8,360 nt of DNA from Prado023 sp032123675 (GCA_032123675.1 JAQBEX010000027.1:1-8360), one strand, 5' to 3'. Positions 1 through 7,385 are shown, counted from the stretch's first letter. Numbers and translations are program-made. Notes: a model not told the origin generated them from the letters alone.

Positions 1-52
1 CAACTACCGGGCACGTATCCTGCTCGCCGCGACCGTCAAGAGCGCGGCGTGA
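1..52 (+). CDS. C-terminal end of an unidentified protein (partial, left edge)
   Basis: Reading from base 2 there is an uninterrupted frame ending in TGA at 50-52, giving the C-terminus NYRARILLAATVKSAA. Fourteen of the sixteen codons end in C or G, which is the codon signature of the real genes in this window, so this is probably the tail of a gene beginning to the left. Sixteen residues are too few to assign a family. Its stop lies inside the 3' end of the convergent membrane protein gene, a 17-bp tail-to-tail overlap. It could still be a chance open frame because so little is visible. Confidence 0.45.
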   Translation, partial: NYRARILLAATVKSAA

Positions 53-335
53 ACACCCCGACCACGCTCAAAGTCGAAGTGCCGGTAGTGCGCAGGAGCG
101 TGGCGATCGCCAGCAGCCACAACGGAGAGAAGTCAGCCGCAAGCAGGTCTCGCAGGGTGTCAGGATCAGCATCGAGGCGTCCGTCGAGCTGTCCAGCGAC
201 GGCAACCGGGATGATGCCCAGTGCGAGCAGAGGCAGGAACGCGCGTCTGGAGATCCACAGCAGCAGCACCGCCCAGGAATCCCAGGGTTGCGGTCGCAGC
301 ACCCCCAACGGGCTGGTGAGGCTCGCTGCGCTCAT
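36..335 (-). CDS. Small membrane protein of unknown function
   Basis: Encodes 99 residues with an ATG start at 335 and a TGA stop. I do not recognise the family. Two hydrophobic stretches suggest membrane insertion: residues about 20-48 (broken by an Arg-Arg pair near 30, so one long or two short spans) and residues about 70-85. Between them is an acidic loop rich in Asp and Leu (LDGRLDADPDTLRDLLAADF). Codon use is strongly biased to G/C at third positions, which supports a real gene over an antisense shadow. The start lies 9 bp after the stop of the sirtuin gene on the same strand, so co-transcription and translational coupling are likely; only a weak GAAG-like ribosome site precedes it. Its 3' end overlaps the tail of the convergent gene entering from the left. 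Confidence 0.6.
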   Translation of the reverse strand: MSAASLTSPLGVLRPQPWDSWAVLLLWISRRAFLPLLALGIIPVAVAGQLDGRLDADPDTLRDLLAADFSPLWLLAIATLLRTTGTSTLSVVGVFTPRS

Positions 336-344
336 GGCTTCAGG

Positions 345-1247
345 CTATGGGGTGTGCCCCTGCGCAGCCGGCAGTTCGGTGCCCGTCGGTGCCATCCGAG
401 CCACAACCTCCTCGAGGGTGCTCCCCAGCGGGGCGTCCAGCTTGACCGTGGCCAGGTCGTCGCAGCGGGTCGGGCCGTTGTTGATGATCGCCACCGGAAT
501 GCCCGACCTTGCCGCCCGAACGACGAACCTGCGACCCGAGTAGACCGTCAGCGAGGACCCGAGCACGAGCATGACGGACGCGGCGTCAACGAGATTGAAG
601 GCTGCGGCGACCCGGTCTGGGGGGACCCTGCCACCGAAGTAGACGACGTCGGGCATCAGGGTGCCGCCGCACTGCTGGCAGCCCACGACCGAGAAGTCGT
701 CGAGGAGCCCCTCGTCAATGTCGGCATCGCCATCCGGATTCAGGGCGGTGGCGTTCACGAGCCAGGATTCGTTGGCTGCGGAGAGTCGTTCGGCGACGTG
801 TGCGCGGCTGGACGTGGCAGCGCAGTCCAGGCACACCACCCGGTCGAGGCGGCCATGCAGGTCGACCACGCGGCGTGTGCCGGCGGAGGTGTGCAGGCCA
901 TCCACGTTCTGCGTGATCGTCCCCTCGACCAGGCCCTTCCGCTCGAGCCGGGTCACCGCGACGTGTCCGGCGTTGGGCACAGCCTGCGACATGAGTCCCC
1001 AGCCGACGTGGCTGCGTGCCCAGTACCGGCGCCGGGCGACCGGATCGCCGACGAACGCCTGATGGGTCATCGGGGCCTGCCGCCGCGTTGCTGCTGCGCT
1101 TGGTCCGCGGTAGTCGGGTATGCCGGACTCCGTGGAGAGCCCCGCCCCGCTGAGCACGACCACTCCCCCGCCGGCCACGAGACCCACCAGGGTGGCGACG
1201 TCAGGGGCTGGCGGTGTTGGCACCCGCCCATGATGCCTGCGGCCCAC
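345..1247 (-). CDS. Class II sirtuin, NAD-dependent protein deacylase (Sir2 family)
   Basis: Encodes 300 residues; sirtuins remove acyl groups from lysine, consuming NAD and releasing nicotinamide and O-acyl-ADP-ribose. All family landmarks are present: the NAD-binding GAGLSTESGIPDYRG at 34-48, TQNVDGLH at 112-119, the catalytic His131 in DLHG, a zinc site of two CxxC pairs (Cys139/142 and Cys190/193), MPDVVYFGG at 198-206, GSSLTVYSG at 230-238 and INNGPTRCD at 255-263. The STESGIPDYRG signature fits class II, the SIRT4-like group, whose members include deacylases and ADP-ribosyltransferases; the preferred acyl group cannot be read from sequence. The start is uncertain: GTG at 1247 and an in-frame GTG at residue 9 (1223) both lack a clear ribosome site, and the shorter form would also fit the family. 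It lies upstream of, and probably in operon with, the small membrane protein gene. Confidence 0.93.
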   Translation of the reverse strand: MGRRHHGRVPTPPAPDVATLVGLVAGGGVVVLSGAGLSTESGIPDYRGPSAAATRRQAPMTHQAFVGDPVARRRYWARSHVGWGLMSQAVPNAGHVAVTRLERKGLVEGTITQNVDGLHTSAGTRRVVDLHGRLDRVVCLDCAATSSRAHVAERLSAANESWLVNATALNPDGDADIDEGLLDDFSVVGCQQCGGTLMPDVVYFGGRVPPDRVAAAFNLVDAASVMLVLGSSLTVYSGRRFVVRAARSGIPVAIINNGPTRCDDLATVKLDAPLGSTLEEVVARMAPTGTELPAAQGHTP

Positions 1248-1355
1248 GGAACCGGCACGTTGTCGAATCAGCCATGGCCGTCCGGTCGTGTGCCGCCTGA
1301 CGCCGGCGTTTGCGCACGTGCCGTTGGATGTTCGTACGACAGAAGCTCGCGCGTG

Positions 1356-1389
1356 GAGCGGGGCCCGTCGTCCAGACGAAGCCCCGCTC
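1356..1389 (-). terminator. Hairpin terminator after the secreted-protein gene
   Basis: GAGCGGGGC at 1356-1364 and GCCCCGCTC at 1381-1389 form a perfect 9-bp GC-rich stem. Inside it TCGT (1368-1371) and ACGA (1376-1379) can add a second 4-bp helix around a CCAG loop. On the minus strand the stem starts 6 bp after the stop of the secreted-protein gene. No strong T-run follows, only GCTTCT some bases later, which is common for terminators in high-GC actinobacteria. It would separate this gene from the sirtuin gene. Confidence 0.7.
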
Positions 1390-1395
1390 GTGGAT

Positions 1396-2016
1396 TCAGC
1401 GTCGGATCTCGGTCAGCTTGAAGCCGACGAAGTCCCTGGGGTCGCCGACAGGTGCACCTTCGTCGACGACGAGGTTAGCCGTGCCTCGGACCTTGTACGC
1501 GGTTCCATCGGTCCCGGTCGCCTTGCCGCTCACCGAATTGGAGATCTTCAGGTGGTCGTCAGTGACAACGGTGATGCGAACCTTGAGGTCAGCGCTACCC
1601 GTGGCGAACGGAACTGGCGGTTCAACTCCGGCTCCGATTCCTGGACAGATTGCATCGAGCCACATCGGAATGTAGTCACCGTCATTGAACGTCGTCTCGT
1701 AGAGGTAGATCGGCTGGTCCTTGTCATTGACCTTCAGGTCCACCGTGCCGTCAGCGCGCGGGAACACCCGGAGTGGGGCCGTACCCGGGTTGCCGTCGTC
1801 GCAGAACTCCTCGATCGGGCCTCCGGCGAACAGAGTCACGTTGGGGGTCTGGTCGAAGGTTCCGAAGAAGAACCCATATTCGAATTCGTCGGCTATGAAG
1901 CCTTGTGCACTGGCCCTCGCATCCGACGTGGCCTGACTCGGTGCGGCGGTCAAACCCATGGCGAGTGCGGTCACGCCGGCGATGGCCAGCGTCGTGATCA
2001 GCGGTCGGTTGCGCAT
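1396..2016 (-). CDS. Secreted protein of unknown function
   Basis: Encodes 206 residues starting at the ATG at 2016. This start is chosen over a frame that extends further upstream because AGGAG lies six bases before it and a classic Sec signal peptide begins right there: MRNR, a hydrophobic core LITTLAIAGVTALAMGLTAA, then PSQA with likely cleavage near residue 29. The mature part of about 177 residues has no recognised family. It is rich in Asp, Gly and Thr, has alternating hydrophobic patterns suggesting beta strands, and contains just two cysteines (Cys72 in EEFCDDG, Cys124 in DAICPGIG) that could form one disulfide. It ends LTEIRR with no sorting signal or lipobox, so it is probably released rather than anchored. 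It has its own promoter region carrying SARP-like repeats and lies directly downstream of the giant BTAD regulator gene, so it is a likely regulatory target. Confidence 0.85.
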   Translation of the reverse strand: MRNRPLITTLAIAGVTALAMGLTAAPSQATSDARASAQGFIADEFEYGFFFGTFDQTPNVTLFAGGPIEEFCDDGNPGTAPLRVFPRADGTVDLKVNDKDQPIYLYETTFNDGDYIPMWLDAICPGIGAGVEPPVPFATGSADLKVRITVVTDDHLKISNSVSGKATGTDGTAYKVRGTANLVVDEGAPVGDPRDFVGFKLTEIRR

Positions 2017-2022
2017 GAGGAT

Positions 2023-2027
2023 CTCCT
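2023..2027 (-). promoter_or_regulatory. Ribosome binding site fixing the secreted-protein start
   Basis: AGGAG on the minus strand, six bases before the ATG at 2016. It decides the start in favour of the codon that opens the signal peptide, against in-frame upstream codons that would add 39 residues of non-signal sequence. Confidence 0.8.
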
Positions 2028-2099
2028 GGGGATCGATGTGTGTTGGTGCCGGTTCTGACCTCTGGCCTGACCCCCGGCCTGGCCTGTCGTGCGCAACCG

Positions 2100-2105
2100 A
2101 CGCTA
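2100..2105 (-). promoter_or_regulatory. Candidate -10 element of the secreted-protein gene
   Basis: TAGCGT on the minus strand fits the actinobacterial TAnnnT -10 pattern. It would start transcription near 2093, leaving a leader of about 77 bases. There is no TTGACA-like -35; the spot is occupied by the heptamer repeats, as expected for a promoter that needs an activator. The assignment rests on pattern and position only. Confidence 0.4.
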
Positions 2106-2132
2106 TGGACGCGACATAGCAGCGCCATAGCA
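2101..2132 (-). promoter_or_regulatory. SARP-like operator: two direct heptamers plus one inverted copy
   Basis: On the minus strand TGCTATG occurs at 2132-2126 and again at 2121-2115, separated by GCGC, giving an exact 11-bp pitch. A third, inverted copy with one mismatch (CATAGCG) lies at 2107-2101. SARP activators are known to bind heptameric direct repeats at 11-bp pitch, with the proximal repeat about 8 bp upstream of the -10. Here the gap from the second heptamer to TAGCGT is 9 bp. The neighbouring large gene encodes a protein with a SARP-type DNA-binding and BTAD module. The heptamer is not the classical TCGAGxx, so binding is inferred from geometry and context. Confidence 0.55.
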
Positions 2133-2142
2133 CGGCGGACGC

Positions 2143-2159
2143 CGGTCCCCGCGGGACCG
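2143..2159 (-). terminator. Hairpin terminator after the giant regulator gene
   Basis: CGGTCCC (2143-2149) and GGGACCG (2153-2159) form a perfect 7-bp stem with a three-base loop. It begins 7 bases after the TAG stop of the regulator gene on the minus strand. No T-run follows. Its position before the heptamer repeats suggests the regulator and the secreted-protein gene are separate transcription units. Confidence 0.65.
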
Positions 2160-2166
2160 TCTGGTT

Positions 2167-5100
2167 CTAGGTCGTCGCTGCACAGGCGTCGTGGTAGGGC
2201 CGCTCGCCGGGTACGAAGTCGCGCCATTCCTGTTCCGTGAGGGATCGGCCCACCAGGGCGCAGCCGCGATCGCGCCACTCGCGTGGGTCCAGGGGGATCC
2301 TGGTCCAGGCGCCGTCGAGCACGATCCAGACGTGTGTCTCGTCGCGGGCAACTGATGGCCAGGTCCAGGCATAGGGGCCCGGATCGGCCAGTGCCCCGAT
2401 CCGCGTCGGCCCCGCGGCGTCCCAGAGTTCGTACTGTCCCTCTCGGGTCTGGAACATGAACCGGCCATCGGAGAGCATGTCGGGCGCCTGGGGCTCTGCG
2501 TACACAGGCAGGACGGTGACGCGGCCCTCATGGGTGTCCACCACCCGCACCGAGTCATCGGAGGCATTGGCAGCGACCACGTGCCGGCCATCACCGGCCA
2601 GGGCTGCCCAGGCTACTGGGGTGGGCAGCGTGGCCTCGGCAAGGACTTCACCGGCGGTGTTGCGGAACTCGAACCTGGCCGCTTCGGAGTCCCGGTATTC
2701 AAGGCCGATCACCGAACCGTGCTGGAGGTGTACCTTGGCTGCCGGCTCTGTCAGGTCGATTCGAGTGGGGCCGGCAATCGCGTCCGTCGTGGTCGCGTCG
2801 ATGTCTGCCACCTCGAGGGAGAGCACGGCCGTTCGTTCCCCTTCGGCCACGCCCACCATGGTGTAGCTCGAGGGCGGTGCGTCCGAGAACGGCCGTCCCG
2901 CTGGAGTGACGAGCGGAAGGTCATCCCAGATGTGCTGCACGGGGAAGGGCGCCTTGCGCACAAGGGTCCCGAAGGCGTCGACCAGCAGAAGGTCGCCGCC
3001 GGGAGTGAACACCAGCTGCTCTCGGGTGTTTGACGTTGCCCCCATCAAGTCCTCGTCCAGCACGTAGGCCGACAGGTCGACGACTTCCGTGGCCCCCGTG
3101 TCCAGGTCGACGAACCGACTCGTGCCGGTGTCGTGGTTGATGTAGAAGGCGAAGGGCTGCGGTAGGCCCTCGGGCAGGACCACGGAGGACTCCCCCGTCG
3201 AGCAGCAGGGTGGCCCGCGCTCCCCCAGCCCGCTCGTGGATCGGCTGAGGATCGAGACCACCCCACCGGCACCCAAGGCGGCAAGTCGGGTGTCATCGAT
3301 CCACTCGAGGGCCAATGGCATCTGCTGGCCTGGGTCGACCTCGTCGACGACCTGCCCGTCGGGTATGGAGCGATACTGCACATCGCCGGCGCCCGTGCTG
3401 ACCGCGATCGTGTCGCCGTCCGGGGAGATCGCGACCACAGGACCCCCCGCGTCATCGACTTCGAGAACCGGCTCACCGGTTCGTGTGTCCCACACCCGCA
3501 GGCTCCCGCGCACATCCGTGAACCCCACCAGGGCGTCTCCCTGACCCCAGGCGGGCAGGGAGTCGGGCACGACGTCGGTGAGCGTGGCGATGGGGTCCAA
3601 GGTCTGCGCGTCCAGCAGAGTGGTCGGGGCGGACCCGAACTCGCCCGGCTCGGTAGGGCCCACAACAAGGAACTGCGAGGCCGTGGGTGACAGCCATGCC
3701 TGATCGCCGACGAACACTGGCTCACCGATGGGCTGACCCGTCTCAGTGTCCACGACGTGGTACCCACCCGACTCCTTGCCGCGGCGCGCGATGACCTCCC
3801 CAGTGGGGCCGAACAGCGGGGCTGACCACGACGGGAGTTGGGCAACCTGGTTACCGACTTCGTCCACAAGGAGTGCAGTGCTGTCAATCGTCTGGCCGGC
3901 GAACATGGCCTGTCCCGGGGCCGCGTCGAGACCGCCCGGCAGACGTCGGACGTCACACACCAGGGCAACGTCCTCGAGTCGGCGCACGATCCGCTGATTC
4001 ACGACGTCAAGTTCCAGGGTCGCCCCCCGCGCCGCGGGACGGCCTTCGGCGAACATGTTCGGCTGCACGACGAGGAATCCCGGCTCGGGGATGCTCGTGC
4101 ACTCGCTGAACTTCGCGCTTCCGATGTCGAACCGGCTCTCGGTCCAGACCTCTGCCGTGCCGTCCAGTTGCTGCAGCCCAGCGAGGAGGGCTCCTTGGGC
4201 TTCAGGGCCGGGGTCCTGGCCGAAGGCCTCCGCTGCCAGGAGCAGGCCGAGGTCGGGGCGGGTGTCGTGCACGAGGGTCGCGTTCCCGACGAGCTCGGTG
4301 AACGCAGCGGCAGCGCGCTCGTCGGCTGCCTGCTGAGCCGCGCCCGCGCCCAGGATCGTTGCCAGGACGCCCATGAGCACCGCTGCGCCGGTGGCGGAGA
4401 GCAGGACGCTGCGACGACGTGCCCGGCGGCGCTCAAGCCCGAGTAGCTCCAGGGCGTGCGCCTCCTCAGCTTCCTGGGCCTGGACCCCAGCAGCGACGAA
4501 GTCGCGCTCCACGTGGGAGAGCCCGATGCCGATGTCCGCGACGACATCCTCTGCCAGCGTCAGGGCCAGGCCCCGATAGAGCAGGTCGGCGTCGCGGTCC
4601 TGGCTCCACCAGTGGGCTGCATCGGTGCGCAGCCGAGCTGCCACGCTCAGGTGTTCGCGGTCCTCGTCGACCCACCCGCGCAGGCGGGGCCAGGCATCAA
4701 GAAGGGCCTCATGCACGAGTTCCACCGTCGGCTCCCGGCTCGTGGGCTGGCGGTCGAGCGTGAGCAACCGTGCCGCAGCGAGTCCGTCGATCAACTCCCG
4801 GCTGACGCCCGGGATGTTGGCCATGTCGGCAACGAGCTCACGTCTTCCGGTCACCTCCCCCTCAACCGCGACAAGCCTCGACATCAACCTGCGGACGGCG
4901 AGCTGCTCGTCGACCGACATCCGGGCGAAGCGCTCCTCGGTGGCGGCCACAAGGGCCCCCGCCAACCCACCGACCCGCTCGTAGTCAGGCACATCGATGC
5001 GATCCGCCGTTCGCCGATCGAACATCTGCGTGAGAGCGAACTGAAGCAGGGGCAGGGTTCCGGGTTGGTCGGCCACATCCGCGGCCAAGCGCGCAACGAG

Positions 5101-7320
5101 CCCCTCGCTGAATTCAACGCCGACGGTGCGCGCCGGCTCGGTGATTGCCGCCACCACCTCATCAGCCGTCATCGGGTACATGGTCTGTACTGCTGGACCG
5201 ACGACTGCCCCGAACGAGGGCGACTCCAGTGGCCGGTCGAAGAAGTCCGCTCGGATCGATAGCAGGACAGTGCAACTCCCGGAGGGGGTCGACAGCGCCC
5301 GCGCCAGCAGGCTGAGGAAGGCCTCGGACTCATCTGGCCGGCACAGCGTGAACAACTCCTCGAGTTGGTCGACGACCAGCGTGACTCGAGAACTCGGGCA
5401 CAGGGCCGCGGTCAGTTCGGCAAGTCCCGATCCGGCATCGACGAGCTCCCTGACATCGGCGTCCGGGTTGGTGGCAACCATCCCCAGGGCCTGCACCAGG
5501 GCAGCGAACGGGTCCGAGCCGGGCACCATCGTGGTCACCAGGGGTGCATCCGGGGATGAGCGCAGCCCGGGCACGACGCCGGCGCCGACCAGCGAGGACT
5601 TGCCGCACCCCGATGGGCCGACGACGAGTACCCCGGGCTCCTCGGCCAGCCGAGCCAGCACCGTGGAGATCATCCGATCGCGTCCGAAGAACAGCCCAGC
5701 GTCAGGTGCCGCGAATGCCGCGAGCCCCCGGTAGGGGTTGTCGACGTCGGCGCTGCGAGGCCTCGGTGCCACCGAGACGAGCTCAGCGAGCTCGGCGGCC
5801 AGCGCCCCCGCCGACGGGTGCCGGTCGCTCGGATCGCGGGCGGTGGCTCGGGTCACGAGTGCGTCGAGGGCAGCATCGAGCTGCGGATCCCCGGTTCGGA
5901 CGCGGGCAGTCAATCCGCGGTCGTCCGCGGTCGGCTCGTGCTGGCCCGAGGTGCCGGGCGGTCGCGGGCCTCGGGCCAGCATCAGGTTGACCAGGACGCC
6001 GAGCGAGAACACATCTGCGGCCGGTCCGGCCTCGTGGCCGCTGAGCAGCTCGGGCGCGGCGAAGGCATCGGGGTCCAGGGATCCCGCGGTGTGCCCCGCT
6101 CCCCCGGCGTGTGTTGCGATGCCGAAGTCGGTGAGGTACGCGTTCCCGTCCGGGTCGAGCAGCACGTTGGACGGCTTGATGTTCCTGTGGATGACCCCAC
6201 GGCTGTGGGCGAAGTCCACGGCATCGGCGACCTGGGCCACGACGTCGGCGACATCCGAGGGTGTCATCGGGTGCTCAGCCAACGCATCCGTGAGATTGCC
6301 ACCCTCGATCCAACGCAGGACGACGTAGGCCTGCTCGGCGTCACGCCAGTAGTCGTACAGCGGCACGATGTGCGGGTGCGCGAGGCGGGCTACCGTCGTT
6401 GCCTGAGCCGGGAACCGGCGGACGAAGTCCGGGTCGTTGGCGCGCGGGCCCCGAATGATCTTGACCGCGACCTGGCGATCGACCGAGGGTTGGGTTGCCC
6501 GATGCACGACCGAGTGTGGGCTCCCCCCGATGCGGGGACCGAGCAGGTAGCCGCGCAGGGCACGCCCCGAGCTCTGTGGAGCTCCCAGCGCCGGGTCCTG
6601 ACGCAGGATCGCGACCTCGAGTTCGCTGACCTCCGTGGACACGGCGACGCCGAGCTCGTCGGTCATCCGGGTGCGATGCTCGGCGATGTCAGCCAGTGCC
6701 TCGGCCTGCCTGCCTGCGCGGTACAGCGCCAACGCACGCAGTGTGCGAAGGCGCTCGCGGTAGGGGTTGTCCACCAGCAGGTCCGCGGCCTCTCCGGCAA
6801 CGTCGCCGGTCCCAAGGTCAAGGAGGACGGCCAAGCGGTGTTCCTCAGCAGCCAGTCGCGCCTCGCGCAGCCGGGTGGCGCCCGGTGCTACCCAGTCGAG
6901 GTCCTCCAATCCGTCGAAGGGAGCGCCCCGCCACAGGGCCAGGGCCTGGTCCAGCGCGTGCAGCGCTTCATCCAGGCGGGTCTCCCGTTGCGCCGTCGCG
7001 ATGAGCTCCAGGAAGTACCCGCTGTCCACGTCGTCGGGGTCGACGGACAGCGCATAGCCGCCGGGTCGGGTGACGATGAGCGTGCCGTCCTCATCGGAGG
7101 CCGTGGACCGCAACCTCTTGACGTAGGTCCGCAGCGTCGGAATCGGGGATGCCGGGGTCTCGTCGGCATCCCACACACGGTCGGCGAGGCCGTCCACGGA
7201 CAGACCCTGCGGGCCGGCGAGGACCAGGGCCGCCACGATCCGCTGGTGCCGCACGGTGCTCACCGGTGCAGGCTCATGGCCCGCGCTGATCCTGATCCCC
7301 CCGAGAACCAAGACCTTCAT
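2167..7320 (-). CDS. Membrane-spanning BTAD regulator with pseudokinase, nSTAND1 NTPase and beta-propeller
   Basis: Encodes 1717 residues from the ATG at 7320, chosen because GAGGTG lies eight bases upstream; a GTG at 7329 would add three residues. Domains in order: OmpR-type winged helix (1-95) and BTAD helical repeat (98-243), the SARP/AfsR DNA-binding module; protein-kinase fold (257-517) with VAVK Lys287, DFG 398-400 and APE 422-424, but HRN at 378-380 and Gln306 at the helix-C Glu position; nSTAND1 NTPase (527-930) with FFGRD, Walker A GPSGCGKSS from 568, Walker B Asp651 in VVDQLEEL, and SIRADFFDR; a membrane span (971-993) preceded by Arg-rich RRRARRR, which puts the C-terminus outside; a WD40-like propeller (about 1055-1680); and a C-terminal two-Cys motif (Cys687 and Cys713 of the last thousand, i.e. 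1687 and 1713) seen in bacterial nSTAND-WD40 proteins. Probably a one-component receptor that senses outside and acts on DNA. The likely target is the adjacent secreted-protein gene. Confidence 0.9.
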   Translation of the reverse strand: MKVLVLGGIRISAGHEPAPVSTVRHQRIVAALVLAGPQGLSVDGLADRVWDADETPASPIPTLRTYVKRLRSTASDEDGTLIVTRPGGYALSVDPDDVDSGYFLELIATAQRETRLDEALHALDQALALWRGAPFDGLEDLDWVAPGATRLREARLAAEEHRLAVLLDLGTGDVAGEAADLLVDNPYRERLRTLRALALYRAGRQAEALADIAEHRTRMTDELGVAVSTEVSELEVAILRQDPALGAPQSSGRALRGYLLGPRIGGSPHSVVHRATQPSVDRQVAVKIIRGPRANDPDFVRRFPAQATTVARLAHPHIVPLYDYWRDAEQAYVVLRWIEGGNLTDALAEHPMTPSDVADVVAQVADAVDFAHSRGVIHRNIKPSNVLLDPDGNAYLTDFGIATHAGGAGHTAGSLDPDAFAAPELLSGHEAGPAADVFSLGVLVNLMLARGPRPPGTSGQHEPTADDRGLTARVRTGDPQLDAALDALVTRATARDPSDRHPSAGALAAELAELVSVAPRPRSADVDNPYRGLAAFAAPDAGLFFGRDRMISTVLARLAEEPGVLVVGPSGCGKSSLVGAGVVPGLRSSPDAPLVTTMVPGSDPFAALVQALGMVATNPDADVRELVDAGSGLAELTAALCPSSRVTLVVDQLEELFTLCRPDESEAFLSLLARALSTPSGSCTVLLSIRADFFDRPLESPSFGAVVGPAVQTMYPMTADEVVAAITEPARTVGVEFSEGLVARLAADVADQPGTLPLLQFALTQMFDRRTADRIDVPDYERVGGLAGALVAATEERFARMSVDEQLAVRRLMSRLVAVEGEVTGRRELVADMANIPGVSRELIDGLAAARLLTLDRQPTSREPTVELVHEALLDAWPRLRGWVDEDREHLSVAARLRTDAAHWWSQDRDADLLYRGLALTLAEDVVADIGIGLSHVERDFVAAGVQAQEAEEAHALELLGLERRRARRRSVLLSATGAAVLMGVLATILGAGAAQQAADERAAAAFTELVGNATLVHDTRPDLGLLLAAEAFGQDPGPEAQGALLAGLQQLDGTAEVWTESRFDIGSAKFSECTSIPEPGFLVVQPNMFAEGRPAARGATLELDVVNQRIVRRLEDVALVCDVRRLPGGLDAAPGQAMFAGQTIDSTALLVDEVGNQVAQLPSWSAPLFGPTGEVIARRGKESGGYHVVDTETGQPIGEPVFVGDQAWLSPTASQFLVVGPTEPGEFGSAPTTLLDAQTLDPIATLTDVVPDSLPAWGQGDALVGFTDVRGSLRVWDTRTGEPVLEVDDAGGPVVAISPDGDTIAVSTGAGDVQYRSIPDGQVVDEVDPGQQMPLALEWIDDTRLAALGAGGVVSILSRSTSGLGERGPPCCSTGESSVVLPEGLPQPFAFYINHDTGTSRFVDLDTGATEVVDLSAYVLDEDLMGATSNTREQLVFTPGGDLLLVDAFGTLVRKAPFPVQHIWDDLPLVTPAGRPFSDAPPSSYTMVGVAEGERTAVLSLEVADIDATTTDAIAGPTRIDLTEPAAKVHLQHGSVIGLEYRDSEAARFEFRNTAGEVLAEATLPTPVAWAALAGDGRHVVAANASDDSVRVVDTHEGRVTVLPVYAEPQAPDMLSDGRFMFQTREGQYELWDAAGPTRIGALADPGPYAWTWPSVARDETHVWIVLDGAWTRIPLDPREWRDRGCALVGRSLTEQEWRDFVPGERPYHDACAATT

Positions 7321-7326
7321 CAACTG

Positions 7327-7332
7327 CACCTC
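7327..7332 (-). promoter_or_regulatory. Ribosome binding site of the giant regulator gene
   Basis: GAGGTG on the minus strand with an eight-base... spacing TGCAGTTG... before the ATG at 7320. It overlaps the alternative GTG start at 7329, which itself has no comparable site, and so favours the ATG. Confidence 0.6.
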
Positions 7333-7340
7333 GCGTGCAT

Positions 7341-7372
7341 GATCAGCGTGTGCGCCGCGCCACGTGCTGATC
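7341..7372. repeat. Inverted repeat in the leader of the regulator gene
   Basis: GATCAGC at 7341-7347 is repeated in inverted form as GCTGATC at 7366-7372, with an 18-base spacer. It lies 21-52 bp upstream of the regulator start codon. It could be an operator for a dimeric regulator or an mRNA hairpin in the 5' leader. A seven-base match alone is modest evidence. Confidence 0.35.
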
Positions 7373-7385
7373 TGCGGGCAGCGCC

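Noticed and set aside
2102..2120. GCTATG/CATAGC dyad read as a simple repressor operator or terminator stem
   Set aside because: Possible, but the stem is short and AT-containing, a better terminator hairpin lies at 2143-2159, and the exact 11-bp direct repeat with a BTAD regulator next door fits activation better. The dyad is kept as part of the SARP-like box entry.
2017..2133. Longer N-terminus for the secreted protein, starting at 2133
   Set aside because: It would bury the signal peptide behind 39 residues and run through the promoter repeats. AGGAG sits correctly for the ATG at 2016.
345..7320. Sir2 and STAND NTPase genes near each other, as in antiphage defence islands
   Set aside because: The sirtuin has the intact class II catalytic set, not the divergent defence-type Sir2. 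The STAND protein carries a transcription-factor module instead of a nuclease or other toxic effector. Terminators separate the units and no mobile or other defence gene is present.
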